64,000 nucleotides of DNA from NCBI RefSeq assembly GCF_001898115.1, contig NZ_MKSQ01000023.1, forward strand, positions 165,671 to 229,670, in the 5' to 3' direction. Origin of the DNA: Allobosea sp. 67-29. GTDB lineage: Bacteria; Pseudomonadota; Alphaproteobacteria; Rhizobiales; Beijerinckiaceae. A program made the translations under genes and the position numbers. The notes under the pieces were generated by a model. That model did not search any database. It was given only the letters and a program-made list of their open reading frames with translations, and had not been told where the DNA came from. Shown piece after piece: positions 8,512-17,611 of this stretch. How positions within the stretch are numbered: the stretch's first letter is position 1; every line of letters starts with the position of its first letter.

Positions 8512-9866
8512 AGGTCGAAGGACTGGTTCATGCGGGGGACGGTGGCGTTCCAGCCGAGCTCGCGGTCGATCCGTACGCGCAGGGCCTCCGAGGCGTCATC
8601 TTCGCCGTGAACGATGAAGGCGCGGCTGGGCGCGCGCCGAAAGCCGGACAACCAGCGCATCAGTTCGTTCGCGTCAGCGTGGGCCGAAAGCATCGACAAC
8701 TCGGCGACTTCCGCCTGGACGGGAATCCACTCGCCATGGATCTTGGTCTCGCGTGCGCCTTGCAGCATGGCGCGGCCTCGGGTGCCCGCAGACTGGAAGC
8801 CGGAGAACAGGATCGTATTCTTCGAGTCGGGGGCAAATGCCTTGAGATGGTGGAGGACGCGTCCGCCGGTCGCCATTCCACTCGCCGAGATCACCACCTT
8901 GGGATAGGGGCTGGCCGTGATCGCCTTGGAACCCTCTACGTCCCGTGTATAGGTCGCGACCCCACAGATTGCGGCGCACATCTCGGCAGGGAGCCGATGG
9001 TCCGCGCGATGGTTGTGCAGCAGATTGGTTGCATCGATCGCCATGGGACTGTCCAGGTAGACCGGGATGTTGGCAAGCTGCCCGTTCGTCTTGAGCTTCC
9101 ACAAATGGTAGAGCAGCGATTGCGCGCGCCCGACCGCGAAGGCCGGGATCACTAGCGTGCCGCCCCGCTCGACCGTTCTCTTGACGATGGCGCCGAGCGC
9201 CTCGGTGGGATCAGCCGGGTCGTGGAGGCGGTTACCGTAGGTCGATTCCACGAGAACATAGTCCGCATCGGGCACGACCTCTGGATCGGGAAGTACCGGG
9301 TCGTCGTAGCGCCCGATGTCGCCGGAGAAGGCGATGCGGCGTCCGCCCCATTCGATATCGGCGGTGGCGGCACCCAGGATGTGCCCGGCGTGCCGGAACC
9401 TCAGCGTGGCCCCGCCAGGGAGCCGAACGACGTCGCCGAACGGAATCGATGTGAAGCATTCGAGAGCGCGCTCGGCATCATGACTTCCGTAGAGCGGCAG
9501 GGCTGGCTTGTGCTTCGAGAAGCCCTTCCTGTTGGCGTATTCGGCGTCCTTCTCGTTGAGATGGGCAGCGTCCATCAGGATCAACTGGGCGATGTCGCTT
9601 GTGGCCGCAGTTGCGAAAATCTTGCCGCGAAAGCCCTCCCGAACCAGCCGCGGTAGATAGCCGGAATGATCGAGGTGGGCGTGCGTCAGCACCACCGCAT
9701 CGATGCTCGACGGGTCGATGGGCAGCGGTTCCCAGTTCAGATCGCGCAGGTTCTTGAGACCCTGGAACAGGCCGCAATCGATCAGGATGCGGGTGTCGTT
9801 GTGGGCAAGAAGATGCTTGGAGCCGGTAACCGTACCGGCGCCGCCGAGGGAGGTGAGCGTGAGCAT
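8508..9866 (-). CDS. Metallo-beta-lactamase/beta-CASP ribonuclease-like protein
   Basis: The 452-residue protein carries the zinc motif LTHAHLDHSGYLP near residue 60, later ligands in FRHAGHILGAAT and SGDIGRYDD, and the beta-CASP/RMMBL signature with ISASGMATGGRVLHHLK, LSAHADANELMRWL and a terminal VHGEDDASEALR. This is the CPSF-73/YsH1-like branch of RNA-cleaving beta-CASP enzymes, which act as endo- or 5' exoribonucleases in RNA turnover. Catalytic residues look complete. It is coupled to the downstream phosphorylase gene (ATGA), which suggests it supplies nucleotides from RNA; that link is inference. Confidence 0.9.
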   Translation of the reverse strand: MLTLTSLGGAGTVTGSKHLLAHNDTRILIDCGLFQGLKNLRDLNWEPLPIDPSSIDAVVLTHAHLDHSGYLPRLVREGFRGKIFATAATSDIAQLILMDAAHLNEKDAEYANRKGFSKHKPALPLYGSHDAERALECFTSIPFGDVVRLPGGATLRFRHAGHILGAATADIEWGGRRIAFSGDIGRYDDPVLPDPEVVPDADYVLVESTYGNRLHDPADPTEALGAIVKRTVERGGTLVIPAFAVGRAQSLLYHLWKLKTNGQLANIPVYLDSPMAIDATNLLHNHRADHRLPAEMCAAICGVATYTRDVEGSKAITASPYPKVVISASGMATGGRVLHHLKAFAPDSKNTILFSGFQSAGTRGRAMLQGARETKIHGEWIPVQAEVAELSMLSAHADANELMRWLSGFRRAPSRAFIVHGEDDASEALRVRIDRELGWNATVPRMNQSFDL

Positions 9867-9881
9867 GAGCGTGACGGCCCT

Positions 9882-12266
9882 TCAGGTCGTTGAGATTAGG
9901 AGGTGGGCCGGGTCGCCGCGTCCATTAATGGCGTCGCGCTCGTCGGGAGTGAGCAAGTCGTCTCGGGACCAACCAGCGAGCGGCGCCGCCGCATCCACCA
10001 GATGCGCCCACGAACAACGATTGGCGAAGAGCATCCCGGGCACGTCGAACGTGCCGCCGCGGCTGATATAGCCGAGCGCCGTGGTCCGCCGTGGTCCGCC
10101 GTCCAGCCGCCGCAACAGGCCAAGCATGGGTTCAGGCCTCGTATGGGTCACGATCACGCGCGGCAGATCCGGCGGGAACAACGCCGCGACTGCATCGTCG
10201 CCTGCCGTAAAGGCCGCCTCGATAGGATCGCGCGGTTGACGAAAGCGTCCGGGTTCGCAGATTCCTGTGACTAGGACTCGATGACCGTGCCGTCCAAGTC
10301 GGCTGGCGGCCTTCAGCGCCTCTTCCAACTGATAGGCGCCGATCGCGACGATCTGTAGGTCGGCTGCGTCCGGCACGCCCTCGAAATGGGCCGCGCCGTC
10401 CTCCACGAACCGGGTGGCCGTCTCGGCTTCGAGCCGATGCGGCATGTCGCGCTTGGAGACGATCAGGCAGGCCACCTGTCCGCGGCCGCCATAGACCGAG
10501 CGCAAGGCGGCCATGGCGGTGTTGGCGTCGACCGGGAACAGGACGCGTGCGGTGTCCGACATCTCGCCGAGTAGTGCCTCGCCGATCGTGGGATCCTGAT
10601 GCGACTGCTCGTTCTTGGAATTCTCCCAGGTGTGGGAGGTGACGACGAGCGGCACGGATATCCAGCCTGGCTGCCGTCCGATCTCGCGCTGTCGCCGGGC
10701 GAAGACGATTTCCTGTCGCAGGCCGCCGAGCATCTTCATGGCGAAGGCCTCGTAACTGACGATCAGGTTGAGGCCGCCTTTGTTGGCAAGCGCCGCGCCC
10801 GCCACCGCTTCCTCGTTTAGGGCGGTGATGACCGCTCCGTCCACGGCCTCCGAGGTCCCGGGTTCGCAGACGTTCACGCGATGGCGCAGGCGATCGAGCG
10901 TAGCGCCCATGTGATTGGATCGCAGTTCGTCGGGGTTTCCGACGCGCGACCTCAGTTCCGGGTTGTGGTCGACCAGGCGCACGAACCACCGGTCGAGCGC
11001 ATGCATAGCGCAATCTGCCGGGCTGCCGGCCCTCGTCCAATCGGGCTCAGGAAGTCGAGGGGAGGGCGGGTGCCGGAACGCCAGCGGGTGCCGACTCTCG
11101 GGCGGGCGGTTCTGTTTCCCGTGAACCGCCAGCGCGCCGATGGCACGATCGAGCTCGTCCGACGGCACGAAGAGGGACCGCGCGGCATCGTTGAACGCTT
11201 GGCGCGCGACCTCGTCGTTCGACGGGTTGCCGCCGAGCGGCAGGTTATGCGCGGCGTTGGTGCCCGCTCCAGGGAACCCGAAGCCCTTGACCGTCTCGGC
11301 GATGACGTAGGGGATCGGCGCGGGATAGCGGCGGTCCGGGCGGGCCGCGAAGCGTTCGAGCCGCTCCTCCGCCGTGAGGATCGCCCAGGCAAAGGCTGCT
11401 GGATCCCGCCCGTCGATCGAGAAAGGGTCGAACCCATTATGGCGCAGATGGGAGGCGAGCCAGTCTGAGCCACCCTGCTGTGCGATTTGGGCTCGCTCCT
11501 CGATCCTGCGACCGTTGAGGATCATCACCGGGACCGCGATGCCGGAATCCTCGGCGCGCCACCAGCGCGGCGTCCAATCGGAACCTCGTTGTTCCTCGAA
11601 GGCGCCGTCGCTCAGGAACGCGACCAGCCGCTCGCCGGGGAGCGGCATGTGAACGTATTGGACCTCGGCAAAGCCGAGGTACCCTCCCTCCGAGATCGCA
11701 CCGGCCGTGTTGGGGCCGGCGTGGCTTCCGAGGGGAACCGAGGCGTGTCCGCTTGCGTCGATCGCATAGGAATAGAAGTCGGCGGCAAGCCTCGAAAGCC
11801 CGGCTTCGCTACGATCGTAGCGGCCCTTTTGGACGGCGGACACGTCTCCGGTAAGGGCGTTGATCGCCTCGATGGAGGCGACGCAATGCCCCTGTCCCAT
11901 GAGCCAGGAGCGCGTCGTCGCGGTGATCGCGTTGGCGACGAGATAGCCGACGAATGCGGGAACCATGTTGAGCGAGCCGCCGGTATGTCCCTCCGGTGTG
12001 GCCTTGAAGGCCTCCGGCGGCAAAGGCGCGCCGGAGAGGTCCATCCTTCGGGCATAGGTCATGTGGACGACGGCCCACATGGCGGCCGACGCGAGGCGGT
12101 CCGCTGCCGCGAGCAAGCGGTAATACGCATCCACTTCGGTCGTTCTGCCGGCCGCGATCAGCCGCGCCCCCAGGGCCCGGACGCGATCCCTGGTTTCGGA
12201 CGAGTGCTCGATGACGCCGTAGCCATTGGCCCAACGCAGAAATTCGGGAGATGGGTCGTGGTTCAC
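9882..12266 (-). CDS. xfp: Phosphoketolase (xylulose-5-phosphate/fructose-6-phosphate type)
   Basis: A 794-residue thiamine-diphosphate enzyme matching phosphoketolases over its whole length: N-terminal FKATPEGHTGGSLNMVPAFVGY, the GPNTAGAISEGGYLGF/LSDGAFEEQRGSDW region, YVIAETVKGFGFPGAGTNAAHNLP, then FRSNHMGA-like DELRSNHMGATLDRL and TSHTWENSKNEQSHQDPT. It splits a ketose phosphate with phosphate into acetyl phosphate and an aldose phosphate. The GTG at 12266 was chosen: it follows GAAAGGTC and avoids a 55-bp overlap with the upstream gene that the longer frame (to 12350) would need. In the operon it could turn salvaged pentose phosphate into acetyl phosphate. Confidence 0.9.
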   Translation of the reverse strand: MNHDPSPEFLRWANGYGVIEHSSETRDRVRALGARLIAAGRTTEVDAYYRLLAAADRLASAAMWAVVHMTYARRMDLSGAPLPPEAFKATPEGHTGGSLNMVPAFVGYLVANAITATTRSWLMGQGHCVASIEAINALTGDVSAVQKGRYDRSEAGLSRLAADFYSYAIDASGHASVPLGSHAGPNTAGAISEGGYLGFAEVQYVHMPLPGERLVAFLSDGAFEEQRGSDWTPRWWRAEDSGIAVPVMILNGRRIEERAQIAQQGGSDWLASHLRHNGFDPFSIDGRDPAAFAWAILTAEERLERFAARPDRRYPAPIPYVIAETVKGFGFPGAGTNAAHNLPLGGNPSNDEVARQAFNDAARSLFVPSDELDRAIGALAVHGKQNRPPESRHPLAFRHPPSPRLPEPDWTRAGSPADCAMHALDRWFVRLVDHNPELRSRVGNPDELRSNHMGATLDRLRHRVNVCEPGTSEAVDGAVITALNEEAVAGAALANKGGLNLIVSYEAFAMKMLGGLRQEIVFARRQREIGRQPGWISVPLVVTSHTWENSKNEQSHQDPTIGEALLGEMSDTARVLFPVDANTAMAALRSVYGGRGQVACLIVSKRDMPHRLEAETATRFVEDGAAHFEGVPDAADLQIVAIGAYQLEEALKAASRLGRHGHRVLVTGICEPGRFRQPRDPIEAAFTAGDDAVAALFPPDLPRVIVTHTRPEPMLGLLRRLDGGPRRTTALGYISRGGTFDVPGMLFANRCSWAHLVDAAAPLAGWSRDDLLTPDERDAINGRGDPAHLLISTT

Positions 12267-12294
12267 TCGCTGGACCTTTCTGCGCGGATTGCTC

Positions 12295-12675
12295 TCAGGA
12301 GAGAAGAGCGCCTGCTGCTGCGCTGGCGGATACCTGGACCGAAGCCGCATAGAGGAGCGCTCTCAGAATGATCGTGGCAGCCACGCCCGCCAGAACCAGC
12401 CAGCACAGCCAGTACAACGCCCTCATCCACGGAGCCTCGGGCCGCCCCAGGTCCCGCTCGATTGCGTGCTTGTCGTACATTCCCCAGGCATGGACGAGCG
12501 CTCCCGCCAGCAGTAAGGGACCCGTAAGGTCGGCAACGTAGCGGGCGACCAGCAATCCGAGGCCGCCGCCGAACAGAGCGGCGCCTAAAGTAGAGGCCAA
12601 TTCGGATCGCTTGAGCCTCGCGCTCGTCACCGCATTCGGCCTGCCCGGGACCTCGATTTGCGTGGGAGGTTTCAT
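12295..12675 (-). CDS. Small membrane protein, three predicted helices
   Basis: A 126-residue protein with a polar, basic N-terminus and three hydrophobic stretches (TLGAALFGGGLGLLVARYVA, LLLAGALVHAWGMYDKHA, LYWLCWLVLAGVAATIIL). The conserved-looking HAWGMYDKHAIER between helices 2 and 3 would face one side of the membrane. I do not recognise a named family. It overlaps the stop of the PRPP synthetase-like gene by four bases and lies 28 bp before phosphoketolase, so it is an integral part of the operon. Confidence 0.68.
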   Translation of the reverse strand: MKPPTQIEVPGRPNAVTSARLKRSELASTLGAALFGGGLGLLVARYVADLTGPLLLAGALVHAWGMYDKHAIERDLGRPEAPWMRALYWLCWLVLAGVAATIILRALLYAASVQVSASAAAGALLS

Positions 12676-13667
12676 CGGCCGGACGTCCAGGATGGCGGGT
12701 CACTGGCCGGAAAGGAGTCATATCCGGCTTGCTCAACCTCGTCGCGCGGCTCGGGCGGCCTGCGCCGCCGCACGAGTTGTTCCGCTGTATTTTCCGCGAC
12801 CGACAACTCGCCTGCGATCAGCGAGGCAAGACCGATGGCATTGCTCTCGTGCTCGACTGCGTCCGCGGAGACGATCCTTTCGGATAGAGCACGCAGGCGG
12901 GCGTAGGAGTTCTCGGCGAAGATGGGATGGACGACCGCAATGACGGGCTTGGGAAATCCTTGCGGCGGGAGCTTGCGCGCCGCCTCGATCAGGGTGTGGC
13001 CGGACGAGGCGATATCGTCGACGAGGACGGGTTGACGCCCCTGCCATGCGGACAGGTCGGGCACATCGACATCGACGCTGCGATCCCCATGCCTCACCTT
13101 GCGAAGAACCGTCCAGGGAGCGCGTGCTCGCTCGGCAATCGCCGAGACCCATTGCTCGCTTTCCTCGTCCGGGCCGATGACGAGGGGCGAGCGGACTTCC
13201 TCCGCGATCCAGTCGGCGAGAAGCGGGGCCGCGTGCAGCGTATTCGTGGGAATGGCGTAGAGGGAGGAAAGCGCCGGATAGCGATGCAGGTGCGGGTCGA
13301 CGGTTACCAGCCTGTCGAAGCTCGACGAGATGAGCCGCGCAAAGCTTCTCGAGGTCACGGCCTCTCCGGCCCGGAAGCGGCGATCCTGCCGCATGTAGGA
13401 GAGGTAAGGCGCGATCAACGACACCGTCCGTGCTCCGAGCGAGCGGGCCGCATCGGCAGCGAAGACCAGGCGCAGGAAGCCCTCGTCCGGCCTGGCCAGC
13501 GTGCAGACGAGATAGACCGACTTGCCCACAACGTCCGACAACAGGCGCACATAGCTCTCGCCATCGGGAAAACGTCGTACTTCGAGCACGCCGAGCTCCC
13601 ATCCGCCAGCGTTTGCCAGCCGTTGCGCGAAGGTCTCGTTTCCGGGCAGGGGAAGGATCAGCCGCAT
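12672..13667 (-). CDS. Ribose-phosphate pyrophosphokinase (PRPP synthetase)-like protein
   Basis: The 331-residue protein aligns with PRPP synthetases: an N-terminal FPDGESYVRLL motif, the catalytic-region ASLARPDE/APYLSYMRQDRRFRAGEAVTS flag segment, VDPHLHR, and the PRPP-binding loop VLVDDIASSGHTLIEA. It is more divergent than the housekeeping enzyme and carries a C-terminal extension ending DSFPASDPPSWT, a tail motif found on many small proteobacterial proteins. The ATG at 13667 has an AGGA site; an upstream ATG at 13697 that overlaps copB by four bases is an alternative. It may work on pentose phosphates from the phosphorylase; direction and substrate are unknown. Confidence 0.85.
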   Translation of the reverse strand: MRLILPLPGNETFAQRLANAGGWELGVLEVRRFPDGESYVRLLSDVVGKSVYLVCTLARPDEGFLRLVFAADAARSLGARTVSLIAPYLSYMRQDRRFRAGEAVTSRSFARLISSSFDRLVTVDPHLHRYPALSSLYAIPTNTLHAAPLLADWIAEEVRSPLVIGPDEESEQWVSAIAERARAPWTVLRKVRHGDRSVDVDVPDLSAWQGRQPVLVDDIASSGHTLIEAARKLPPQGFPKPVIAVVHPIFAENSYARLRALSERIVSADAVEHESNAIGLASLIAGELSVAENTAEQLVRRRRPPEPRDEVEQAGYDSFPASDPPSWTSGR

Positions 13668-13693
13668 CGCGGATTCCTGTGAGGCCGTGGAGG

Positions 13694-15814
13694 TCATGCC
13701 TGGCGCCTGTAGAAGCGCAGGAACTGTGCGTTGATCGCGACGATCACAGTACTGGCGGACATGAATACGGCGGCCACGGCCGGGGTCATCAGGAAGCCCG
13801 TGCCGAAGGAGATTCCGGCGGCCATCGGGATAGCGATGGTGTTGTAGCCGGTCGCCCAGATCAGGTTCTGAACCATCTTGCGATAGGTCGCGCGCGACAG
13901 GCCAAGGATCGCCGCGACGTCACGCGGGTCGCTTCTGACGAGCACTACGTCGGCCGATTCCACGGCGACGTCGGTGCCTGCGCCGATAGCGACTCCCAGA
14001 TCGGCCTGGACGAGGGCTGGCGCGTCGTTGACGCCGTCGCCGACCATGGCGACGGAGAGCCCGCGCGCCTGAAGCTCCTTAATCTTCTCGGACTTCTGGT
14101 CGGGGAGTACCTCGGCGAAGAACTCGGCGATGCCGAGTTCCTTGGAGACGGTCTCTGCAACACCTTTGGCATCGCCCGTCAGCATCACAGACCTGATGCC
14201 GAGGCGAGTGAGTTCGGCGATCGCCTCCCTCGATTCCGACCTGACAATATCAGCGAGCGCGAACAGGGCCGTGGGCTCCCCTCCGCGGACGAGGACGACG
14301 ACGGTCTTGCCCTCGGTCTCGAGCCGCTTAAGCTCCGGATGCCTAACGGGCTTGCCCTGCCGGGCGAGATTGCCAGGACTGACGATGCGCACTTCCTGAT
14401 TTGCGACCTTGGCGACGAGGCCTTCGCCGGTAATGTTGCTGACCTCGGTTGCCTTGGGCAGCGCGATGTTTCGTGCCTTTGCCTCGGCGACGATGCCATG
14501 GGCTATGGGGTGCTCGGACTGGCTTTCGGCCGCGGCCGCGAAGGCCAGCTCCTCCTCGACCTTGCCTTTTCCGAGCAGCACGATGTCGCTGACGCCGAAG
14601 CGGCCTTCAGTCAGCGTGCCCGTCTTGTCGAAGACGGCGGCATCGAGATTGCGCGCCCGCTCGAAGGCGGCGCGATCCCGGATCAGCAGGCCATTGCTGG
14701 CGCTGAGCGAGGTGCTGACCGCAACGACGAGCGGGACCGCTAGGCCGAGCGCATGCGGGCACGCTACGACCATCACCGTGACCATCCGCTCCAGCGCGAA
14801 TTCGAGGGGAGCGGACAGAACTAGCCACCAGACGAAGAGCGTTCCAAAGCCGACAATGAGGGCGATGTATGTTAGCCAAGCGGCCGCCCGGTTGGCGATG
14901 TCTTGCGTACGCGAGCGCGTCGCCTGGGCCTTCTTCACGAGGTCGATGACCTGGGCGAGGTAGGTCGAGTCGCCCGTCGCGGTCACCTCGATCGTCACGG
15001 CGTTGGCGCCGTTGATGGCGCCGCCGATCGCCGTCGCGCCGACCGTCTTGGTGACGGGCCTGGATTCGCCCGTGAGCATGGCCTCGTTGAAGCCCGACGA
15101 ACCTTCCAGGATCTTGCCATCAACGGGGACCTTGGCACCCGGCCGGACGATCACACGGTCGCCTGGCTTGAGCGCCGAGATCGGGACTTCGCGCGTGCTG
15201 CCGTCGGCTTCGATCCTGGTTGCGCTGTCGGGCAGCAGCCGTACCAGCTCCTCGAGGGCGCGCGAGGCGCCCATGACGGAGCGCATCTCCACCCAGTGCC
15301 CGAGCAGCATGATCAGAATGAGCGTCACGAGCTCCCAGTAGAAGGCCTCCCCGGGAAAGCCGAAGGTGACGGCGGCGGAGAAGAAATAGGCCGCCGAGAT
15401 CGCCAGCGCGATCAGGGTCATCATTCCGGGCTGACCCTTGCGCAGCTCGGATACGAAGCCCGTCAGGAACGGCCAGCCGCCGTAGAGATAGGCGGCCGTG
15501 GACAGTGCAAAGAGAACATAGCCGTCACCCGGGAAGGCGAGGGCGCTGGCAATGCCGAGCCAGTGCTGGATCATCGGCGACAGCAGCAGAACCGGCGGTG
15601 TCAGGATTAGCGTTACCCAGAAGCGTCGGCGAAAATCGGCGACCATGGCGCCATGGTCGTGTCCGCCATGCCCAGCATGCTCGGCATGGCTCGATCCGGC
15701 GGCCATGACGACCTTCGGGTTGTCGTGACGGTCGTGGCCCGAGTGCCCGCTCGCCTGGTGTCCCTCATGGCCGGGATGCCCATGATGGCCATGGTCAGAA
15801 TGGGGCGAACTCAT
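13694..15814 (-). CDS. copB: Copper-exporting P-type ATPase, CopB (CPH) subfamily
   Basis: A 706-residue P1B-type ATPase. The N-terminus (residues 1-55) is extremely His-rich instead of carrying CxxC metal domains. The membrane metal site is Cys352-Pro-His354 (VVACPHALGLAVP), which marks the P1B-3/CopB group. TGES, the phosphorylated Asp396 in DKTGTLTEG, and GDGVNDAPA are all intact. It exports Cu(I) or Cu(II) from the cytoplasm or membrane at the cost of ATP. The ATG at 15814 follows AAGGA; a frame extending to 15898 lacks a site and would crowd the FNR-like box at 15914. It heads the eight-gene minus-strand run. Confidence 0.93.
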   Translation of the reverse strand: MSSPHSDHGHHGHPGHEGHQASGHSGHDRHDNPKVVMAAGSSHAEHAGHGGHDHGAMVADFRRRFWVTLILTPPVLLLSPMIQHWLGIASALAFPGDGYVLFALSTAAYLYGGWPFLTGFVSELRKGQPGMMTLIALAISAAYFFSAAVTFGFPGEAFYWELVTLILIMLLGHWVEMRSVMGASRALEELVRLLPDSATRIEADGSTREVPISALKPGDRVIVRPGAKVPVDGKILEGSSGFNEAMLTGESRPVTKTVGATAIGGAINGANAVTIEVTATGDSTYLAQVIDLVKKAQATRSRTQDIANRAAAWLTYIALIVGFGTLFVWWLVLSAPLEFALERMVTVMVVACPHALGLAVPLVVAVSTSLSASNGLLIRDRAAFERARNLDAAVFDKTGTLTEGRFGVSDIVLLGKGKVEEELAFAAAAESQSEHPIAHGIVAEAKARNIALPKATEVSNITGEGLVAKVANQEVRIVSPGNLARQGKPVRHPELKRLETEGKTVVVLVRGGEPTALFALADIVRSESREAIAELTRLGIRSVMLTGDAKGVAETVSKELGIAEFFAEVLPDQKSEKIKELQARGLSVAMVGDGVNDAPALVQADLGVAIGAGTDVAVESADVVLVRSDPRDVAAILGLSRATYRKMVQNLIWATGYNTIAIPMAAGISFGTGFLMTPAVAAVFMSASTVIVAINAQFLRFYRRQA

Positions 15815-16300
15815 AGTCTGTTCCTTGGCACGGCCGCGGAGGATATCGCGGGACAGCACATCGGCGGCGAGCATTTCGGTGGCCGCGAGGGTCGTCATTT
15901 CGCGACCGGGAATCTTTGATCGAGATTAAGGTCCAGTGCCGGGCGGGCTTTCTCGCACTGTCGCTGCCGCCGCAGGGATTGGTGAGGAGCAACCGCCGGC
16001 GTCGGGTGGTCCTCCTTCCGTCATGCTGCGATGGGAAGCGTTGCGGATGCACGATATCGTTTTCTCGCAACCTTGCTCCCTTTGTACGTGGAGGTCGCGG
16101 GGCGCCTACCTGCGCTTGGACCGCAAATCCGGGGCCACCGACCACAATGCAACTCTCCGAACCCGTCCTGTGCGGAGACGCTCCTCGAAAGCGGTCCCTC
16201 TACCGCTCGAGCGGAGTCCGCAGTTCGTTGTGTCCGCCGACCGAGTATCGGTTGGCGTTCCGTTGCTCACTTAGACTTGGATACAGACAGCTCGAAATTC
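15815..16300. other. Regulatory gap upstream of copB
   Basis: 486 bp without a supported gene. The FNR-like box at 15914-15927 lies in it, about 100 bp before copB. Several short open frames (for example on the plus strand from 15916) have no ribosome site or family similarity and look like chance. Confidence 0.6.
15914..15927. promoter_or_regulatory. FNR/FixK-like box upstream of the copB operon
   Basis: TTGAT-CGAG-ATTAA matches 9 of 10 defined positions of the Fnr/FixK consensus. It is 100 bp upstream of the copB start and is the only such box in front of the eight-gene run. Confidence 0.6.
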
Positions 16301-16816
16301 TTAGGCAGCGGCGGAATTCCGAGGTTCGATAACGGGACCGGAGGGCCGCTCGCCTAGCTCTTCACGCTCGACTTCCGCGCGATCAGCGATCTTTTCCGTT
16401 GCACCTGCGATCCGCTTAATCGGCGTGATCACATCGGGGATATCGATCAGTGCAAGAAGCAAACCTGCGATCCAGAATATGTGCATGTGGGTGAACATGG
16501 CCAGCAGACCCAACACGCAAGTGACTTCTAACTGCACTTTATTGTGCGCGAGGCGATCGGGCAGCGCATGCAGTCGAAGATAGAGGATGCCAACCGCGAG
16601 GACGAAAAGAAGCAGAAACATGCCCATTGCAATCATGAGCCAGTCTGTCTCGCCGGGGGCCGTAATGAATGCCGGCAAGTGCGTGGAGGCTGCGGCTGGA
16701 TGAACGGATTGGCCCACAAGCTCTCCTGTGCTGGAACCGATCAGCCCCCTAGGCAGATTCAGTGTGAATGCTAACGCATGCACGGTGATGCCGCCAGCGC
16801 TGACGAACGGCTGCAT
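16301..16816 (-). CDS. Membrane protein of unknown function
   Basis: About 171 residues from the ATG at 16816 (the frame opens further to a TTG at 16870). Three hydrophobic helices are seen: ITVHALAFTLNLPRGLIG (weak), WLMIAMGMFLLLFVLAVGILYL and LEVTCVLGLLAMFTHMHIFWIAGLLLAL, followed by a charged cytoplasmic-looking tail of about 45 residues. The His-containing MFTHMHIFW in the last helix is notable. No family recognised. It lies upstream of copB on the same strand, separated by the regulatory gap, and downstream of the methyltransferase-like gene. Confidence 0.6.
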   Translation of the reverse strand: MQPFVSAGGITVHALAFTLNLPRGLIGSSTGELVGQSVHPAAASTHLPAFITAPGETDWLMIAMGMFLLLFVLAVGILYLRLHALPDRLAHNKVQLEVTCVLGLLAMFTHMHIFWIAGLLLALIDIPDVITPIKRIAGATEKIADRAEVEREELGERPSGPVIEPRNSAAA

Positions 16817-16930
16817 CCCGTGAAATCCGCGTCGGGCAACTCCGGGTGCGGCGGCGTGCCGGGCTATCAAGGTCGAAGCATTGCTCGCCGTTAGACCCTC
16901 AGATCAAACCACGCCGGGAACTCGATTTGG

Positions 16931-17590
16931 CTAGCGGCTCGTCGTTTCGGTCGGATGGGACGAAAGTCGCGGAAAGTAGCCGGGCACGTCCTGCATGTAT
17001 CGCGCATAGGCCTCGCCGTGCTCGGCTAGTGCTTCCTGCTCCTCGTGCCGCGCGAGCCGCCAGTACATGAAGGCCAGGACGGGGAACATCGCGACCGTCA
17101 GCAGCGTCGGCCATTGCAGCAGGAAGCCGAACATCACGAGGACGAAGCCGACGTATTGCGGATGCCTGATCCGGGCGTAGATGCCAGTGGTGGCGAGCGT
17201 GCCGCGTCGCTGAGCCTCGTAGAGCACCCTCCAACCGGCCGCGATCAGCATGAAGCCGCCGCCGATGAACAGGAAGCTCAGCAGGTGAAAGGGGCCGAAA
17301 TGCGGGTTCGCTCGCCAGCCGAAGAGTTCCTCAAGAAGATGTCCTGCGTCGTGGGAGAGCCAGTTGACGTCCGGATATCTGGACTGCAACCAACCGGATA
17401 GGAGGTAGATCGTCAGCGGGAAGCCGTACATTTCCGTAAAGAGGGCCAGGATGAAGGCGCTGAAGGCCCCGAATGAGCGCCAGTCGCGCGGCGATTTCGG
17501 CTTGAAGAAGCTGAACGCAAAAAAGATGAAGACTACGGAGTTCAGAAGAACAAGGGACCAAAGCCCGTAGGCGGGAACGTTGTCGTGCAT
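16931..17590 (-). CDS. Isoprenylcysteine carboxyl methyltransferase (ICMT)-like membrane protein
   Basis: A 219-residue protein with four to five hydrophobic helices and the ICMT/PEMT C-terminal signature: GTLATTGIYARIRHPQYVGF, a helix, then RHEEQEALAEHGEAYARYMQDVPGYFPR. The RHPxY and EE motifs bind S-adenosylmethionine and the substrate head in this fold. Bacterial members are common in metal-resistance islands, where their substrate is unknown. It follows the DUF2933 gene by 21 bp on the same strand, so the two are probably cotranscribed. Confidence 0.85.
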   Translation of the reverse strand: MHDNVPAYGLWSLVLLNSVVFIFFAFSFFKPKSPRDWRSFGAFSAFILALFTEMYGFPLTIYLLSGWLQSRYPDVNWLSHDAGHLLEELFGWRANPHFGPFHLLSFLFIGGGFMLIAAGWRVLYEAQRRGTLATTGIYARIRHPQYVGFVLVMFGFLLQWPTLLTVAMFPVLAFMYWRLARHEEQEALAEHGEAYARYMQDVPGYFPRLSSHPTETTSR

Positions 17591-17611
17591 GGGAGCGCTC
17601 CGGGAGCCTGA

